A stretch of 64,000 nt of DNA from Acidobacteria bacterium UBA2990 (GTDB lineage: Bacteria > Acidobacteriota > Vicinamibacteria > Vicinamibacterales > UBA8438). This document shows positions 35,752 to 45,581 of the stretch, in pieces. Under the pieces are notes generated by a model, which did not search any database, was not told the origin of the DNA, and saw only the letters and a program-made list of their open reading frames with translations. The translations under genes and the position numbers were made by a program. Position 1 is the first letter of the stretch. Every line of letters begins with the position of its first letter. Where the stretch lies: NCBI GenBank assembly GCA_002347025.1, contig DEAE01000002.1, positions 88,169 through 152,168 on the forward strand, given 5' to 3'.

Positions 35752-37455
35752 ATGGATGACACAGGGCGGTGCTGTGTGCTCGTGTTCGTGTTGGCTGGAT
35801 TCCTTGGTGGTGTTTCGGTTGGGACTCAGGGAGAGACTTTTGAGCCAGTTACTGATGCGATGCTTCAAGACCCTGACCCTGCCGATTGGTTGAACTGGCG
35901 ACGGACGCTTGACGGGTGGGGCTATAGTCCGCTGGAACAGATCAATCGGGACAATGTCCATCAATTGAGTCTGGCATGGTCCTGGACGATGACACCAGGT
36001 CTGAGTCAAGCTACACCGATTGTCTACGATGGTGTGATGTACCTTCCGAACCCGCTCAATATTGTGCAGGCGATTGATGCGCGGACTGGCGATCTGCTCT
36101 GGGAATACCGCAAGCAGTTCGACCGGTCGCCGGATGATTCATTTCGGGCACGGACTCGGTCGATTGCTATCTACGACGACAAGGTTTATCTCAACACCAA
36201 CGATGCTCATATCGTAGCTCTCGATGCCCGTAGTGGTGCAGTGGTCTGGGACCATACGGTGGCTGATAACCGACTGGGTTATCGGTATACCAGCGGGCCA
36301 ATCGTGGTTTCAGGAAAAATTGTGGCAGGTATGACAGGGTGTGAACGCTATAAGGATGGCACCTGTTTTATTTCGGCTCACGATCCGCAGACCGGTGCTG
36401 AGTTGTGGCGGACATCGACCGTCGCCCAACCAGGGGACCCAGGAGGGGATAGTTGGGGGGATCTTCCGGCAACCTTTAGAGCTGGTGGCGACGCCTGGAT
36501 ACCTGGTAGTTATGACCCAGGCACAAATCTGATGTATTGGTCGACCTCTCAGGCAAAGCCTTGGGCACGGTTGTCGCGCGACACTGACGGCGATGCACTC
36601 TATACGAACAGTGCGCTCGCGATCTCCCCAGAGACCGGTAAGCTGGAATGGTATTACCAGTTCGTTCCCGGCGAGACCCACGACCTAGACGAGGTATTTG
36701 AAAGTGTGCTGATCGACCACAATGGCCGTCAGTCGCTCTTCAAGATGGGCAAGCTTGGCATTCTGTGGGAACTTGACCGGCAGACCGGGCAGTTTGTGGC
36801 CGCCCATGATTTGGGGTATCAGACGCTCATCGATGTGGACTCGGAGACAGGGAGGGCCACGTACAGGCCTGGGGTCATTCCGAAGCCTGGTGAGGCACTA
36901 GAGTTCTGCCCGGATTTCCAGGGGATTCGGAATTGGCGAGCGTCTGCCTATCATCCTGGAACGGGAGCGTTGTACATCCCCATTCATCCGAGATGTGTTC
37001 GCGGTGTCTTTAGTGAGGTCGCCAGAGAACCCCATCCTGTGGGGGACCTCAACTACTACGCAAACCCTCGTTGGACTGGCTGGCAGGCGGACGGGAGGTT
37101 GCCTCACCCGAAGAGTCCAGACCATGATGGTCATCTTGTAGCGATTGATATTGAAACTGGTGCTGTTCGCTGGCGTCATTCGACTCGAACGCGGTCGTTG
37201 GTGGCTGCCTTGACGACAGGTGGAGGATTGGTGGTCACAGCGGATGGTGACCGCTACTTGTATATCAATGATGTCGAGACAGGGGCGGTGTTGTTTCAGA
37301 CACGCCTGCCGTCTCCTCCTCAAGGGTTTCCTATCACTTACGCCGTGGATGGACGGCAGTACCTAGCCGTTCCCGTCGGTGGTGGTCGTCAGGTCGGTGC
37401 ACCCAACGCGATGTTTGTGTTCACGTTGCCCGAGGAAGGTAGTGAGGAACCGTGA
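35752..37455 (+). CDS. PQQ-dependent alcohol dehydrogenase-like quinoprotein
   Basis: 567 residues from the ATG at 35752, preceded by GGAG. It has a signal peptide (cut near GTQGE). The propeller blades include LNWRRTLDGWGYSPLEQIN, a characteristic opening of quinoprotein alcohol dehydrogenases, then IDARTGDLLWEY-type repeats and AISPETGKLEWYYQF. A Cys pair lies in GCERYKDGTC. It has no C-terminal heme domain, so it is type I-like and needs an external cytochrome. It would oxidise an alcohol or aldehyde in the periplasm; the substrate is unknown. It follows cassette 1 and could be linked to it functionally. Confidence 0.85.
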   Translation: MDDTGRCCVLVFVLAGFLGGVSVGTQGETFEPVTDAMLQDPDPADWLNWRRTLDGWGYSPLEQINRDNVHQLSLAWSWTMTPGLSQATPIVYDGVMYLPNPLNIVQAIDARTGDLLWEYRKQFDRSPDDSFRARTRSIAIYDDKVYLNTNDAHIVALDARSGAVVWDHTVADNRLGYRYTSGPIVVSGKIVAGMTGCERYKDGTCFISAHDPQTGAELWRTSTVAQPGDPGGDSWGDLPATFRAGGDAWIPGSYDPGTNLMYWSTSQAKPWARLSRDTDGDALYTNSALAISPETGKLEWYYQFVPGETHDLDEVFESVLIDHNGRQSLFKMGKLGILWELDRQTGQFVAAHDLGYQTLIDVDSETGRATYRPGVIPKPGEALEFCPDFQGIRNWRASAYHPGTGALYIPIHPRCVRGVFSEVAREPHPVGDLNYYANPRWTGWQADGRLPHPKSPDHDGHLVAIDIETGAVRWRHSTRTRSLVAALTTGGGLVVTADGDRYLYINDVETGAVLFQTRLPSPPQGFPITYAVDGRQYLAVPVGGGRQVGAPNAMFVFTLPEEGSEEP

Positions 37456-37518
37456 GTTTGAAGCTTTGGCTCGATCACTCGGCTTGGCTCGAAGCGAAAG
37501 CAGGTTTAGGCACATTCC

Positions 37519-37554
37519 CGGTGTAAACGCACGGTCCCCTGCGCGTTTACACCG
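37519..37554. terminator. 12-bp perfect hairpin between convergent genes
   Basis: CGGTGTAAACGC (37519-37530) pairs perfectly with GCGTTTACACCG (37543-37554) around a 12-base loop. It sits between the convergent quinoprotein and OsmC genes and can serve both. The U-tract is poor. Confidence 0.6.
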
Positions 37555-37573
37555 TTGAGTCTGGCAAACTGGC

Positions 37574-37999
37574 TCACGACTCGAGCGTAGCGGTCATCGA
37601 AATCTCAGCATTCATAAGTTTCGAGATAGGGCAGCCGGCCTTGGCATCGTTGGCTGCGCTCTCGAACGCGGCTTGGTCTGCGCCAGGAACTTTCGCGGAC
37701 ACCTCCAAATGGATTCGGGTTACGGCGAATCCGTCCTCCACTTGCTCTAGCGAGACTGTGGCGCTGGTGCTGACGTGGGCTGGCGTGAGGCCGGCCTGCG
37801 CTAGTCCATGCGAGAGTGCCATTGAAAAACACCCGGCATGTGCCGCGGCGATCAGTTCCTCTGGGTTCGTGCCAGCGCTTCCCTCAAATCGCGTGGCGAA
37901 CGTATAGGCAGCGTCTGTGAGAACGCCGCTTGTGCTTGAAATGGCTCCACTGCCACCTTTGAGGTCTCCCCTCCAGATGGCTGATGCCTTGCTGTCCAT
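37574..37999 (-). CDS. osmC: OsmC-family peroxiredoxin
   Basis: 141 residues, starting at an ATG with AGGAGG four bases upstream. The two redox cysteines of the OsmC/Ohr fold are in AAHAGCFSMAL and AKAGCPISKL, at the usual ~65-residue distance; NPEELIAAAHAGCF is a family hallmark. OsmC reduces organic hydroperoxides in the cytoplasm. It is a single-gene unit, probably stress-induced as in other bacteria (family knowledge). Confidence 0.92.
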   Translation of the reverse strand: MDSKASAIWRGDLKGGSGAISSTSGVLTDAAYTFATRFEGSAGTNPEELIAAAHAGCFSMALSHGLAQAGLTPAHVSTSATVSLEQVEDGFAVTRIHLEVSAKVPGADQAAFESAANDAKAGCPISKLMNAEISMTATLES

Positions 38000-38177
38000 A
38001 CTTCCTCCTGACTTCTCGGGCCGGTCGGCATGGAGCCGAGGACCCTTTGTGAGTGTGGTAGTGCACTTCTTACTAGAAGTGTAGAGACCAAACCTTAATG
38101 CTAGGTGCTTAGGCTTTCTTACGCAAGCCGATGGTTATACTGCCGGTCTAGAAACTGTTCGGCTTCGGCCGTGTGCC

Positions 38178-39776
38178 TCATTTGTCTTGAAGAATGAATT
38201 TTGCGCCTTGTTCCGCAATCATCACAGTCGGAGCATTTGTGTTGCCCGAGGTGATTTGCGGCATGATCGAGGCATCAATTACACGGAGACTATCGATGCC
38301 GTGTACGGCTAGGCGATCGTTCACGACGGCTTGGTTGTCATGTCCCATCTTGCAGGTCCCAACTGGATGAAAGATGGTTGTCCCAAGATCTCCAGCCGCT
38401 TGGGATAGCGCCGCATCGCCTTCGACGTCAGGTCCAGGGAGCCACTCAATCGGTTCAAAACGGGCGAGGGACCGAGCGGCCATGATGCGGCGTGTGAAGC
38501 GTAGGCCAGCCACGGCAATTTCTCGGTCTTCCTTGGTCGAAAGATAGTTAAGGGTGATTGTAGGGGCATGTAGCGGATCTGGATTTTGTATCCGTACATG
38601 ACCTCGACTTGTGGGCTGCAAATTGCAGACCGAAGGTGTGATGGCGTTAAACGTGTGTAATGGTGAGCCAAATTTGTCGAGGGATAAGGGTTGAACATGC
38701 CACTCCATGTTCGCTGAACGCCGAGACGGGTCACTCTTGGCGAAAGCTCCGAGTTGGGATGGTGGCATAGTAAGGGGTCCGGTCTTGAAGAGGAGATACT
38801 CTAACCCCATCGCGGCCTTACCGAACCATGAGTTTACCCGCTGGTTCAAAGTGACTGTGTGGCTGACTTTAAAGATGGTCCGTATCTGAAGATGGTCTTG
38901 CAGGTTCTCGCCAACACCGGCAAGGTCGTGCACGACCTCCACGCCATGCTTCTGCAATACGGCACCGGGACCAATCCCAGATAGCTGCAGAATCTGAGGA
39001 GACCCTATGGATCCAGCCGCGAGGATCACCTCTCGGCGAGCTTCTAGGATAGCGTCAGAGTCGACCAATTTTACTCCTCTTGCACGTTTGCGGCCGTCAT
39101 GGATGTCAATTGCCAGACGGTCGACGTGCGCTCCAACCCGTATGGTTAGGTTCGGTCGATGTTCGACTGGTCGGAGAAAGGCTTTGGTGCCACTCCAGCG
39201 GCGGCCATTGCGTTGATTCATCTGAAAGTAGGCACTTCCCGAGTTGTCTCCACGGTTGAATTCGGTGATTTTGGGAATCCCGCATTCTTGGGCTGCCTCA
39301 CGCCAAGCATCAAGGATTTCCCAGCTGACGCGTTTCTCTTCGACCCGCAGTTCGCCGCCGACACCATGGAAGGCATCAGCGCCGTGCTGATAGTCTTCTG
39401 ATTGCATGAAGATGGGGAGCACGTTCTCCCAGGACCAGCCACGATTTCCGAGTGATGCCCAATAGTCGTAGTCTTGTTGCTGTCCACGCATGTAAATCAT
39501 GGCGTTGATTGATGAACATCCACCGAGAACCCGACCGCGGGCGTAGCCGATGCTGCGACCGTTGAGTCCTTGGTCAGGTTCAGTCGTATAACACCAGTCG
39601 GTACGAGGGTTGCCGATCGTGTAGAGATACCCAACCGGGATGTCGATCCAAAAATAGTTATCTTGTCCTCCGGCTTCCAGTAAGAGAACGCTATTGTTTG
39701 GATCAGCGGAGAGGCGGTTGGCTAGGACGCAGCCTGCAGTGCCACCACCTACGATGATGTAATCGTGGCTTATCAC
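38178..39776 (-). CDS. GMC-family FAD oxidoreductase (choline dehydrogenase-like)
   Basis: 532 residues, no signal peptide. It carries the N-terminal ADP-binding motif IIVGGGTAGCVLANRL, GMC signature 1 (ARGRVLGGCSSINAMIYMRG) and signature 2 region (AAGSIGSPQILQLSGIGP), and the C-terminal catalytic HPVGTCKMG plus NTNAPTVMIAEQGA. Enzymes of this group oxidise primary alcohols such as choline or alkanols and pass electrons to quinone. The start codon lies on the opposite strand within the upstream extension of the cassette 2 cytochrome frame, so the two genes are closely divergent. Confidence 0.9.
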   Translation of the reverse strand: MISHDYIIVGGGTAGCVLANRLSADPNNSVLLLEAGGQDNYFWIDIPVGYLYTIGNPRTDWCYTTEPDQGLNGRSIGYARGRVLGGCSSINAMIYMRGQQQDYDYWASLGNRGWSWENVLPIFMQSEDYQHGADAFHGVGGELRVEEKRVSWEILDAWREAAQECGIPKITEFNRGDNSGSAYFQMNQRNGRRWSGTKAFLRPVEHRPNLTIRVGAHVDRLAIDIHDGRKRARGVKLVDSDAILEARREVILAAGSIGSPQILQLSGIGPGAVLQKHGVEVVHDLAGVGENLQDHLQIRTIFKVSHTVTLNQRVNSWFGKAAMGLEYLLFKTGPLTMPPSQLGAFAKSDPSRRSANMEWHVQPLSLDKFGSPLHTFNAITPSVCNLQPTSRGHVRIQNPDPLHAPTITLNYLSTKEDREIAVAGLRFTRRIMAARSLARFEPIEWLPGPDVEGDAALSQAAGDLGTTIFHPVGTCKMGHDNQAVVNDRLAVHGIDSLRVIDASIMPQITSGNTNAPTVMIAEQGAKFILQDK

Positions 39777-39965
39777 AGCCTGATCGTAGCGCTAAACGAC
39801 GACTGGCGACTAATGAACAGGGTGGAAGCACCAGCATGTCAGCTTCTCAGCCGACCATGGTTTCTGCCATGCCGGTACATGCCTGGCTACGAGAAACGCT
39901 TTTTGAGTGATTCTGGTGTGGAATTGAGCGAAAATACTGTGGCGGGAGTGCTGCTTCGGAATGCA

Positions 39966-42380
39966 ATGCCTCGGAGGTTATCTGTGGTCAGAGCTTTTTT
40001 TGTCCCGATCGCGTTGTGGGTGGTTCTGGGGGGGGTAACAGACCCTCTTTGGGCTGCAGGGCAATTGGGAAAGTCGGAAGCCCTCGATGAACCTGGAGCC
40101 CTTATCGGACGATACTGTCTGGGTTGCCACAATGACCGGTTAACTACAGGCGGGCTATCCCTCGAGGGGGTTGATGCAGGTGATCCAAGCGCCCACCCCG
40201 ATGTGTGGGAAAGGGTGGTTCGAAAACTGCAGACAGGTGCGATGCCCCCCCAGCCTCGTCCTCGGCCAGACCGAGACACCTACGAACAGTTGGTGTCCTA
40301 TCTTGAAACAGCTCTAGATCAAGTAGCTGCTAGCAGGCCTAATCCTGGAAGAACTGAGACATTTCGGCGTCTCAATCGAACGGAATACCAAAACGTAATC
40401 CGCGATCTCTTGGCTCTTGATATCGACGCGACTGAACTATTGCCACGCGACGATGCGGCGTTCGGCTTTGACAACGTAAACACGGGCGTCCTGTCACCCA
40501 CGTTGATGGAACGCTACCTGGCGACTGCTCGGACGGTGAGTGAATTGGCTGTGGCGAGCGAGGTTCCGTCGGTTGGGAGTCGGGTGGTGATCTTGCCTCC
40601 GGACAGGACACAGCGGGAACACGTCGATGGCTTGCCGTTCGGAACGCGTGGTGGCACGTTGGTCGAACATACCTTCCCATTCGATGGCGAATACGAGATT
40701 CAGGTGCGGTTGCAGCGGAATCGGAACGAGAATGTGGAAGGTTTGACCGAACCGCACGATATGGAGATCTCGCTCGATGGCGACAGGCTCGAATTGTTCA
40801 CGATGGAACCGGATCGTGAGAGCTTTGTGATTCAGGCGAATGCGGCCTATTACACCGATGAAGGCATCGACAATCACCTAAATGCCAGGCTATCGGTAAC
40901 GGCTGGGCCGCATACAGTCGGGGCGACCTTTATTAAAAAGAACTCGGCCTTGTTGGAATCCACAAGGCAGCCCTATCAGGCGCAATTTAACAATGATCGT
41001 CACCCTCGGCAGCAGCCTGCGGTTCGGTCGGTATCGATTGTTGGTCCGTTCAGTCCGACTGGTGTCGGTGAGACTCCTAGTCGGCGGCGAATCTTTTCTT
41101 GCCGACCGGCAACAGAGTCTGTCGACGACGCTGAGGAATGTGCCACGGCGATCGTGGGGACGCTCGCCCGTCGTGCCTATCGGCGTCCAGTGTCGGTGGA
41201 TGACCTTGAGCAACTCCTGTCCTTTTATCGAGAAGGGCATGCGGTGGGTGGGTTTGAAGTTGGTATCGAAACGGCACTACGTGCGCTGCTTGCGAGTCCT
41301 GAATTTCTGTTTCGGATTGAGCGCGACCCCGATGATGTAGAGGCTGGCACGGCCTACTTGGTGAGTGACCTTGAACTGGCAACGCGGCTGTCATTCTTTT
41401 TGTGGAGCAGCCTGCCTGATGACGAACTCCTTGATGTGGCGTCAGCGAAGCAGTTGCGAGACCCTCAGGTATTAAAGGCCCAAGTGAAGCGAATGTTAGC
41501 TGACCCGCGCGCCGAAACCCTCACCAGCAATTTTGCTTCCCAGTGGCTCCATTTGAGAAATTTGGATGCGGTTCAGCCAGACTCTCGATTATTCCCGGAC
41601 TTTGACGACAATCTGCGTCTAGGATTCCGGAGAGAGACGCAGTTGCTCTTTCGGAGCATCGTTGATGAGGACCGGAGTGTGACTGACCTCCTGACGGCCG
41701 ATTACACTTTCTTGAACGAACGGGTAGCAAAGCACTATGGGCTGTCAGGGGTCTACGGCGATCACTTTCGGCGCATTTCTCTTCCTGAAGGGAGCCCGCG
41801 GGCCGGTTTGCTCGGTCATGGCAGCATCTTGACCGTGACGTCCTATGCCACGCGGACCTCTCCGGTATTGCGTGGAAAATGGATTCTTGAAAATCTCCTT
41901 GGTACTCCGCCTCCACCACCGCCCCCGAACGTCCCTCCGCTGGAGGAGAGCCGTTCGACTACGCAGGTGGTGTCAATGCGTGACAGGATGGTTGCTCATC
42001 GTCAAAACCCCGCTTGTGCGGTCTGTCACCGCGTTATGGACCCCGCTGGATTGTCGATGGAAAATTTCGATGCGATTGGCCGGTGGCGAGACGCTGAGGG
42101 TGGTGTGGCGATCGATGCATCTGGCAGTCTTCCCGGCGGCAGTGATTTTGACGGCGTGGTGGGCCTGCAGCAAGCTTTGCTCGACCGTCCAGATGTGTTT
42201 GTTCGAACAGTGACAGAAAAGCTTCTGATTTATGCTCTGGGTCGAGGCCTTGAGCATACGGATGCTTCGGCGGTTCGTGAGATTCTTCGTGTGTCAGCTA
42301 GTGACGACTATCGTCTTTCAGCTCTCGTGGTTGGTGTGGTTGAAAGTACGCCCTTCCAGATGAGGAGATCGCAGTCATGA
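39966..42380 (+). CDS. DUF1592-family di-CxxCH cytochrome-like protein, cassette 2
   Basis: 804 residues from the ATG at 39966, which opens a signal peptide ending near LWAAG. Upstream in-frame ATG codons at 39813-39879 would overlap the divergent GMC gene region and spoil the signal. First heme motif CLGCH (51-55) and second CAVCH (684-688) in the DUF1588 region. The middle has the same order of DUF1587, 1595, 1592, 1588 and 1585 motifs as cassette 1, including LATRLSFFLWSSLPD and FVRTVTEKLLIYALGRG. The stop overlaps the next start by four bases. Confidence 0.88.
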   Translation: MPRRLSVVRAFFVPIALWVVLGGVTDPLWAAGQLGKSEALDEPGALIGRYCLGCHNDRLTTGGLSLEGVDAGDPSAHPDVWERVVRKLQTGAMPPQPRPRPDRDTYEQLVSYLETALDQVAASRPNPGRTETFRRLNRTEYQNVIRDLLALDIDATELLPRDDAAFGFDNVNTGVLSPTLMERYLATARTVSELAVASEVPSVGSRVVILPPDRTQREHVDGLPFGTRGGTLVEHTFPFDGEYEIQVRLQRNRNENVEGLTEPHDMEISLDGDRLELFTMEPDRESFVIQANAAYYTDEGIDNHLNARLSVTAGPHTVGATFIKKNSALLESTRQPYQAQFNNDRHPRQQPAVRSVSIVGPFSPTGVGETPSRRRIFSCRPATESVDDAEECATAIVGTLARRAYRRPVSVDDLEQLLSFYREGHAVGGFEVGIETALRALLASPEFLFRIERDPDDVEAGTAYLVSDLELATRLSFFLWSSLPDDELLDVASAKQLRDPQVLKAQVKRMLADPRAETLTSNFASQWLHLRNLDAVQPDSRLFPDFDDNLRLGFRRETQLLFRSIVDEDRSVTDLLTADYTFLNERVAKHYGLSGVYGDHFRRISLPEGSPRAGLLGHGSILTVTSYATRTSPVLRGKWILENLLGTPPPPPPPNVPPLEESRSTTQVVSMRDRMVAHRQNPACAVCHRVMDPAGLSMENFDAIGRWRDAEGGVAIDASGSLPGGSDFDGVVGLQQALLDRPDVFVRTVTEKLLIYALGRGLEHTDASAVREILRVSASDDYRLSALVVGVVESTPFQMRRSQS

Positions 42381-43723
42381 TCATCAAGAAGATGGCCTTA
42401 CCTCGACGAACATTCTTGCGTGGTGTCGGTGCAACACTGGCGTTGCCACTGCTCGATGCGATGGTGCCAGCGGCGTCTGCTTTAACCAGAACGGCGGCGA
42501 CTCCGCCACGGCGGCTCGGTTACGTCTATATCCCGATGGGAATGAATCCAGTGCCATGGACTCCGGCTGAAGTGGGACCGCTTACCACGCTGTCACCTTC
42601 CCTGTCTCCGCTCATGCCCCATCTTGAACACTTGACGGTCATGACCAACCTGGAGATCAATGATGCACACATCTCCGGGAATCACGCGTCGGCCAATTCG
42701 GCTTTCCTCACCTGTGTGCGGCCCAAACGGACAGAAGGTAGCGACTATGTGAACGGGACGTCGGTAGACCAGATCGCGGCCTCCCAGGTTGGCGGTGAGA
42801 CACCGCTGCCATCCCTCGAAATTGGCACCGACCTTATCGCTCAGGTAGGAAACTGCGACAATGGGTTTGCATGTGCGTATATGAACAGTCTGTCTTGGTC
42901 ATCGCCGACATCGCCGAACCCAACAGAGGCTGATCCGCGTATCGTGTTTGAGCGATTATTTGGAAGGGGTGGCACCCCGGAACAGCGTCAGGCTCAGCTC
43001 CATCGAGATCGAAGCATCCTTGACTGGGTGCTCGAGGATATGTCGCGCCTGCAGCATCAGCTGGGCGCTGGGGATCGGACCAGGGTGAGCGAGTATCTTG
43101 ATACGGTCCGTGAGGTGGAGCGTCGGATTCAGCGCGCTGAAGAATCTGCGACTGACTCGCCTCTGGAGGACTTGACTCGTCCGACGAGTGTTCCTGAGGT
43201 GTGGGAGGACCATGTCAAACTAATGTATGACCTGCAGGTGTTGGCGCTAAGGGCCGACCTGACTCGGATTATCACCTTCCAGATGGCCCGTGAGGCGAGC
43301 ACCCGGACTTACCCGCAGATTGGTGTCCCAGAACCACATCATCCAACCTCACATCACCTCGACAACCCAGAGAAGTTGGCCCAGTTGGCGAAGATTAACC
43401 AGTATCACGTGTCTCTTTTTGGCTACCTGGTGGAGCAGTTAAAGAGCACTGAGGATGGGGATGGGAGTTTGCTTGACCACACAACCTATCTTTTGGGAAG
43501 CGGACTGGGGAATCCGAATGTCCACGATCATCGCAATCTGCCAATCGTAATCGCAAGTGGTGCTGGTTCCAGAATTACTGGCGGCCGGCACGTCAAATAT
43601 GAGGCATTAACCCCACTGGCCAATCTGCATCTCACGCTTCTCGACGAGGTGGGTGTGCACCTTGACGACTTTGCTGACAGCACAGGTCGTGCAGGATTAG
43701 CGACCGAGCCATTGACAGTGTAG
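42377..43723 (+). CDS. Tat-exported DUF1552 protein, cassette 2
   Basis: 448 residues. The ATG overlaps the cytochrome stop (ATGA). Tat signal PRRTFLRGVGATLALPLLD, cut near ASA. It shares with the other copies LGYVYIPMGM, DQIAASQVG, EVERRIQRAEE, EPHHPTSHH and LGSGLGNPNVHDHRNLPIV. The coupling with the di-heme protein predicts that the two are made in equal amounts and may form a complex in the periplasm. Confidence 0.88.
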   Translation: MIIKKMALPRRTFLRGVGATLALPLLDAMVPAASALTRTAATPPRRLGYVYIPMGMNPVPWTPAEVGPLTTLSPSLSPLMPHLEHLTVMTNLEINDAHISGNHASANSAFLTCVRPKRTEGSDYVNGTSVDQIAASQVGGETPLPSLEIGTDLIAQVGNCDNGFACAYMNSLSWSSPTSPNPTEADPRIVFERLFGRGGTPEQRQAQLHRDRSILDWVLEDMSRLQHQLGAGDRTRVSEYLDTVREVERRIQRAEESATDSPLEDLTRPTSVPEVWEDHVKLMYDLQVLALRADLTRIITFQMAREASTRTYPQIGVPEPHHPTSHHLDNPEKLAQLAKINQYHVSLFGYLVEQLKSTEDGDGSLLDHTTYLLGSGLGNPNVHDHRNLPIVIASGAGSRITGGRHVKYEALTPLANLHLTLLDEVGVHLDDFADSTGRAGLATEPLTV

Positions 43724-43747
43724 CCCGGCATTGCTTGGAGGTAGATC

Positions 43748-45229
43748 ATGCGAGTTCTCGCGATCCAGTTGATAGCATTGCACTTGGTGTTGGGACCTGT
43801 CTCGGCAGCCGGCTCTCCGGGGACAGATATTGGTCTGCTTGGCGCGGTCAGAGGCGGTGATGCTACCGGTGTGCACGACGCCATCGATGGCGGGGCTGAT
43901 GTGACTGCTAGTGATCCGGATGGGACCACTGCTCTCCATTGGGCCGCACACGCCGACGATCCGGCTATCGTTGAACTGCTCTTGGCGGCCGGAGCCGACC
44001 CTCTGGCGGTTAACCGTTTTGGGGTGGCCCCGATCGCATTGGCCTGTGTTAATGGCAATGCTCCCATTGTGAGATTGTTGCTGGATGCCGGGGCTGACCC
44101 AAACACAGTGTTGGCTGAGGGGGAGACCTCCCTCATGACAGCGGCCCGCACCGGCTCCCTTGAGGTTGTGAGGCTGCTGCTTGAGCGTGGAGCCGATGTG
44201 AACGCGAGGGATGCCTGGCGAGGGCAGACGGCCCTCATGTGGGCCTCGGCTGAAGGGCATGCACAGATCATCCCGACCATGTTGTCCTATGGTGGCGATA
44301 TGACGGCTCGGTCAGATAAGGGGTGGACCGCACTGCTGTTTGCTGTTCGTGAGGGGCAGATAGACGTAGTGCAAACCTTGCTTGAAGCTGGTGGCAACGT
44401 GGAAGAAACTCTTCCGGTTGAGGAGGAAAGACGCCGTGGCGGGACCAGTGCAGAACGCTCGGCTACCGGTCTCAATGCATTCCTGCTGGCGGCAGCCAAT
44501 GCGCATTACGAACTTGCTGCATTCCTTGTTGACCGTGGGGCAGATGTGAATGTCTCGACAAGAGGTTGGACTGCGCTTCATCAGGTCTCTTGGGTGCGTA
44601 AAGCAGGTATTGCGGGTAGTAACAATCCTGCCCCGACCGGTTCGGGTAATATGACCAGTCTTGAGTTTGTTAAGAAACTCGTCGCCGCTGGCGCTGATGT
44701 CAATGCCCGGGTCACTATTCGACCGCCGGCGGGTATCACTAGGTTGAATTTCATTGGCGGAACCCCGTTTCTTTTGGCTGCCAGGACAGGCGATGCGGAC
44801 TTGATGCGTCTGTTGGCCGACCTCGGTGCCGATCCACTACTTCCCAACGAAGATAACACTACCCCGATCATGGTCGCTGCCGGGGTCGGTACTGCCGCGC
44901 CTGGGGAAGACCCAGGGACTGAGGCCGAAGTGCTTGAAGCGGTCAAAATCGCACTTGAGCTAGGTGGGGATCTAAATGGTGTGGATGACAAGGGTGAGAC
45001 CGCGATGCATGGTGCCGCTTGGAAACATCTGCCTGGTGTGGTGGCTTTTCTCGCGCAAGCTGGTGCTGATGTAGACGTGTGGAATCAGCGGAACTCGAGA
45101 GACTGGACACCGCTCGATATTGTCGGGGTGCACCTCGATATGAATCGTCAGAGTAGTCCGGAGACTGCGGCTGCTATTCGGAAGGTCATGATGGCTGCTG
45201 GGATTGCCCTTCCTCCAGTCGGTAATTAG
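43748..45229 (+). CDS. Exported ankyrin-repeat protein, cassette 2
   Basis: 493 residues, preceded by GGAGG. Signal peptide cut near VSAAG. Ankyrin repeats throughout (TALHWAAHADDPAIVELLLAAG type), with an insert in the middle reading SWVRKAG and PAPTGSGNMTSLEFVKKL that recurs almost identically in cassette 3 but not cassette 1. So copies 2 and 3 are the closer pair. Likely periplasmic protein-binding scaffold. Confidence 0.87.
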   Translation: MRVLAIQLIALHLVLGPVSAAGSPGTDIGLLGAVRGGDATGVHDAIDGGADVTASDPDGTTALHWAAHADDPAIVELLLAAGADPLAVNRFGVAPIALACVNGNAPIVRLLLDAGADPNTVLAEGETSLMTAARTGSLEVVRLLLERGADVNARDAWRGQTALMWASAEGHAQIIPTMLSYGGDMTARSDKGWTALLFAVREGQIDVVQTLLEAGGNVEETLPVEEERRRGGTSAERSATGLNAFLLAAANAHYELAAFLVDRGADVNVSTRGWTALHQVSWVRKAGIAGSNNPAPTGSGNMTSLEFVKKLVAAGADVNARVTIRPPAGITRLNFIGGTPFLLAARTGDADLMRLLADLGADPLLPNEDNTTPIMVAAGVGTAAPGEDPGTEAEVLEAVKIALELGGDLNGVDDKGETAMHGAAWKHLPGVVAFLAQAGADVDVWNQRNSRDWTPLDIVGVHLDMNRQSSPETAAAIRKVMMAAGIALPPVGN

Positions 45230-45423
45230 ATTGCTTGTGAGTCATCGCCCTCGTATTTAAACTGTTTCGGCGGTTAGCGCAGGCCCGGTCAAAGTTACTT
45301 CTACGTCCGTACATCCTCACCTTACTTGGCCTTGGGCAGAGCGACACTGGGTTCAGCGTGGCTTGTTCTTGTGTTGCTGTGCCTGCTAGCAAATCTGAAG
45401 TTCCAAGCTGTTTGAATTAATAA

Positions 45424-45438
45424 TGAGAACTGGTCTCA
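45424..45438. promoter_or_regulatory. Fur-like box 1 (7-1-7 inverted repeat)
   Basis: TGAGAAC-T-GGTCTCA, one mismatch in the 7-1-7 arms. It sits just upstream of the -35 of the promoter at 45445, where binding would block RNA polymerase. The AATGAGAA/TCTCATT context resembles known Fur sites. Confidence 0.6.
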
Positions 45439-45444
45439 TTTATA

Positions 45445-45473
45445 TTGACTGATGGCCCGTCGGCGGTTAGTCT
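45445..45473 (+). promoter_or_regulatory. Sigma-70-like promoter of the TolB-like gene
   Basis: TTGACT, 17 bases, TAGTCT. The predicted start near 45480 lies between Fur-like boxes 1 and 2. The layout copies that of the promoter at 52513. The 194 bases upstream (45230-45423) hold nothing else I can name. Confidence 0.55.
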
Positions 45474-45482
45474 GTCCAATAA

Positions 45483-45497
45483 TGAGACTCAATATCA
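45483..45497. promoter_or_regulatory. Fur-like box 2
   Basis: TGAGACT-C-AATATCA begins nine bases after the -10. The 17-base string TGAGACTCAATATCATT recurs with one change on the minus strand of box 3. It is placed to act as a repressor site. Confidence 0.65.
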
Positions 45498-45581
45498 TTT
45501 TTAACGGCTGGCCATTCGTTGTTTCCTCGGAACCAACTCGTTCTCATAGACCTAGTAGATATCCCCGGGGTGAACATTTCT

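Noticed and set aside
45424..45497. Direct repeats suggesting a mobile-element end.
   Set aside because: The repeats are short, recur at a second promoter with fixed spacing to -10 and are better explained as repressor sites; no transposase is near.
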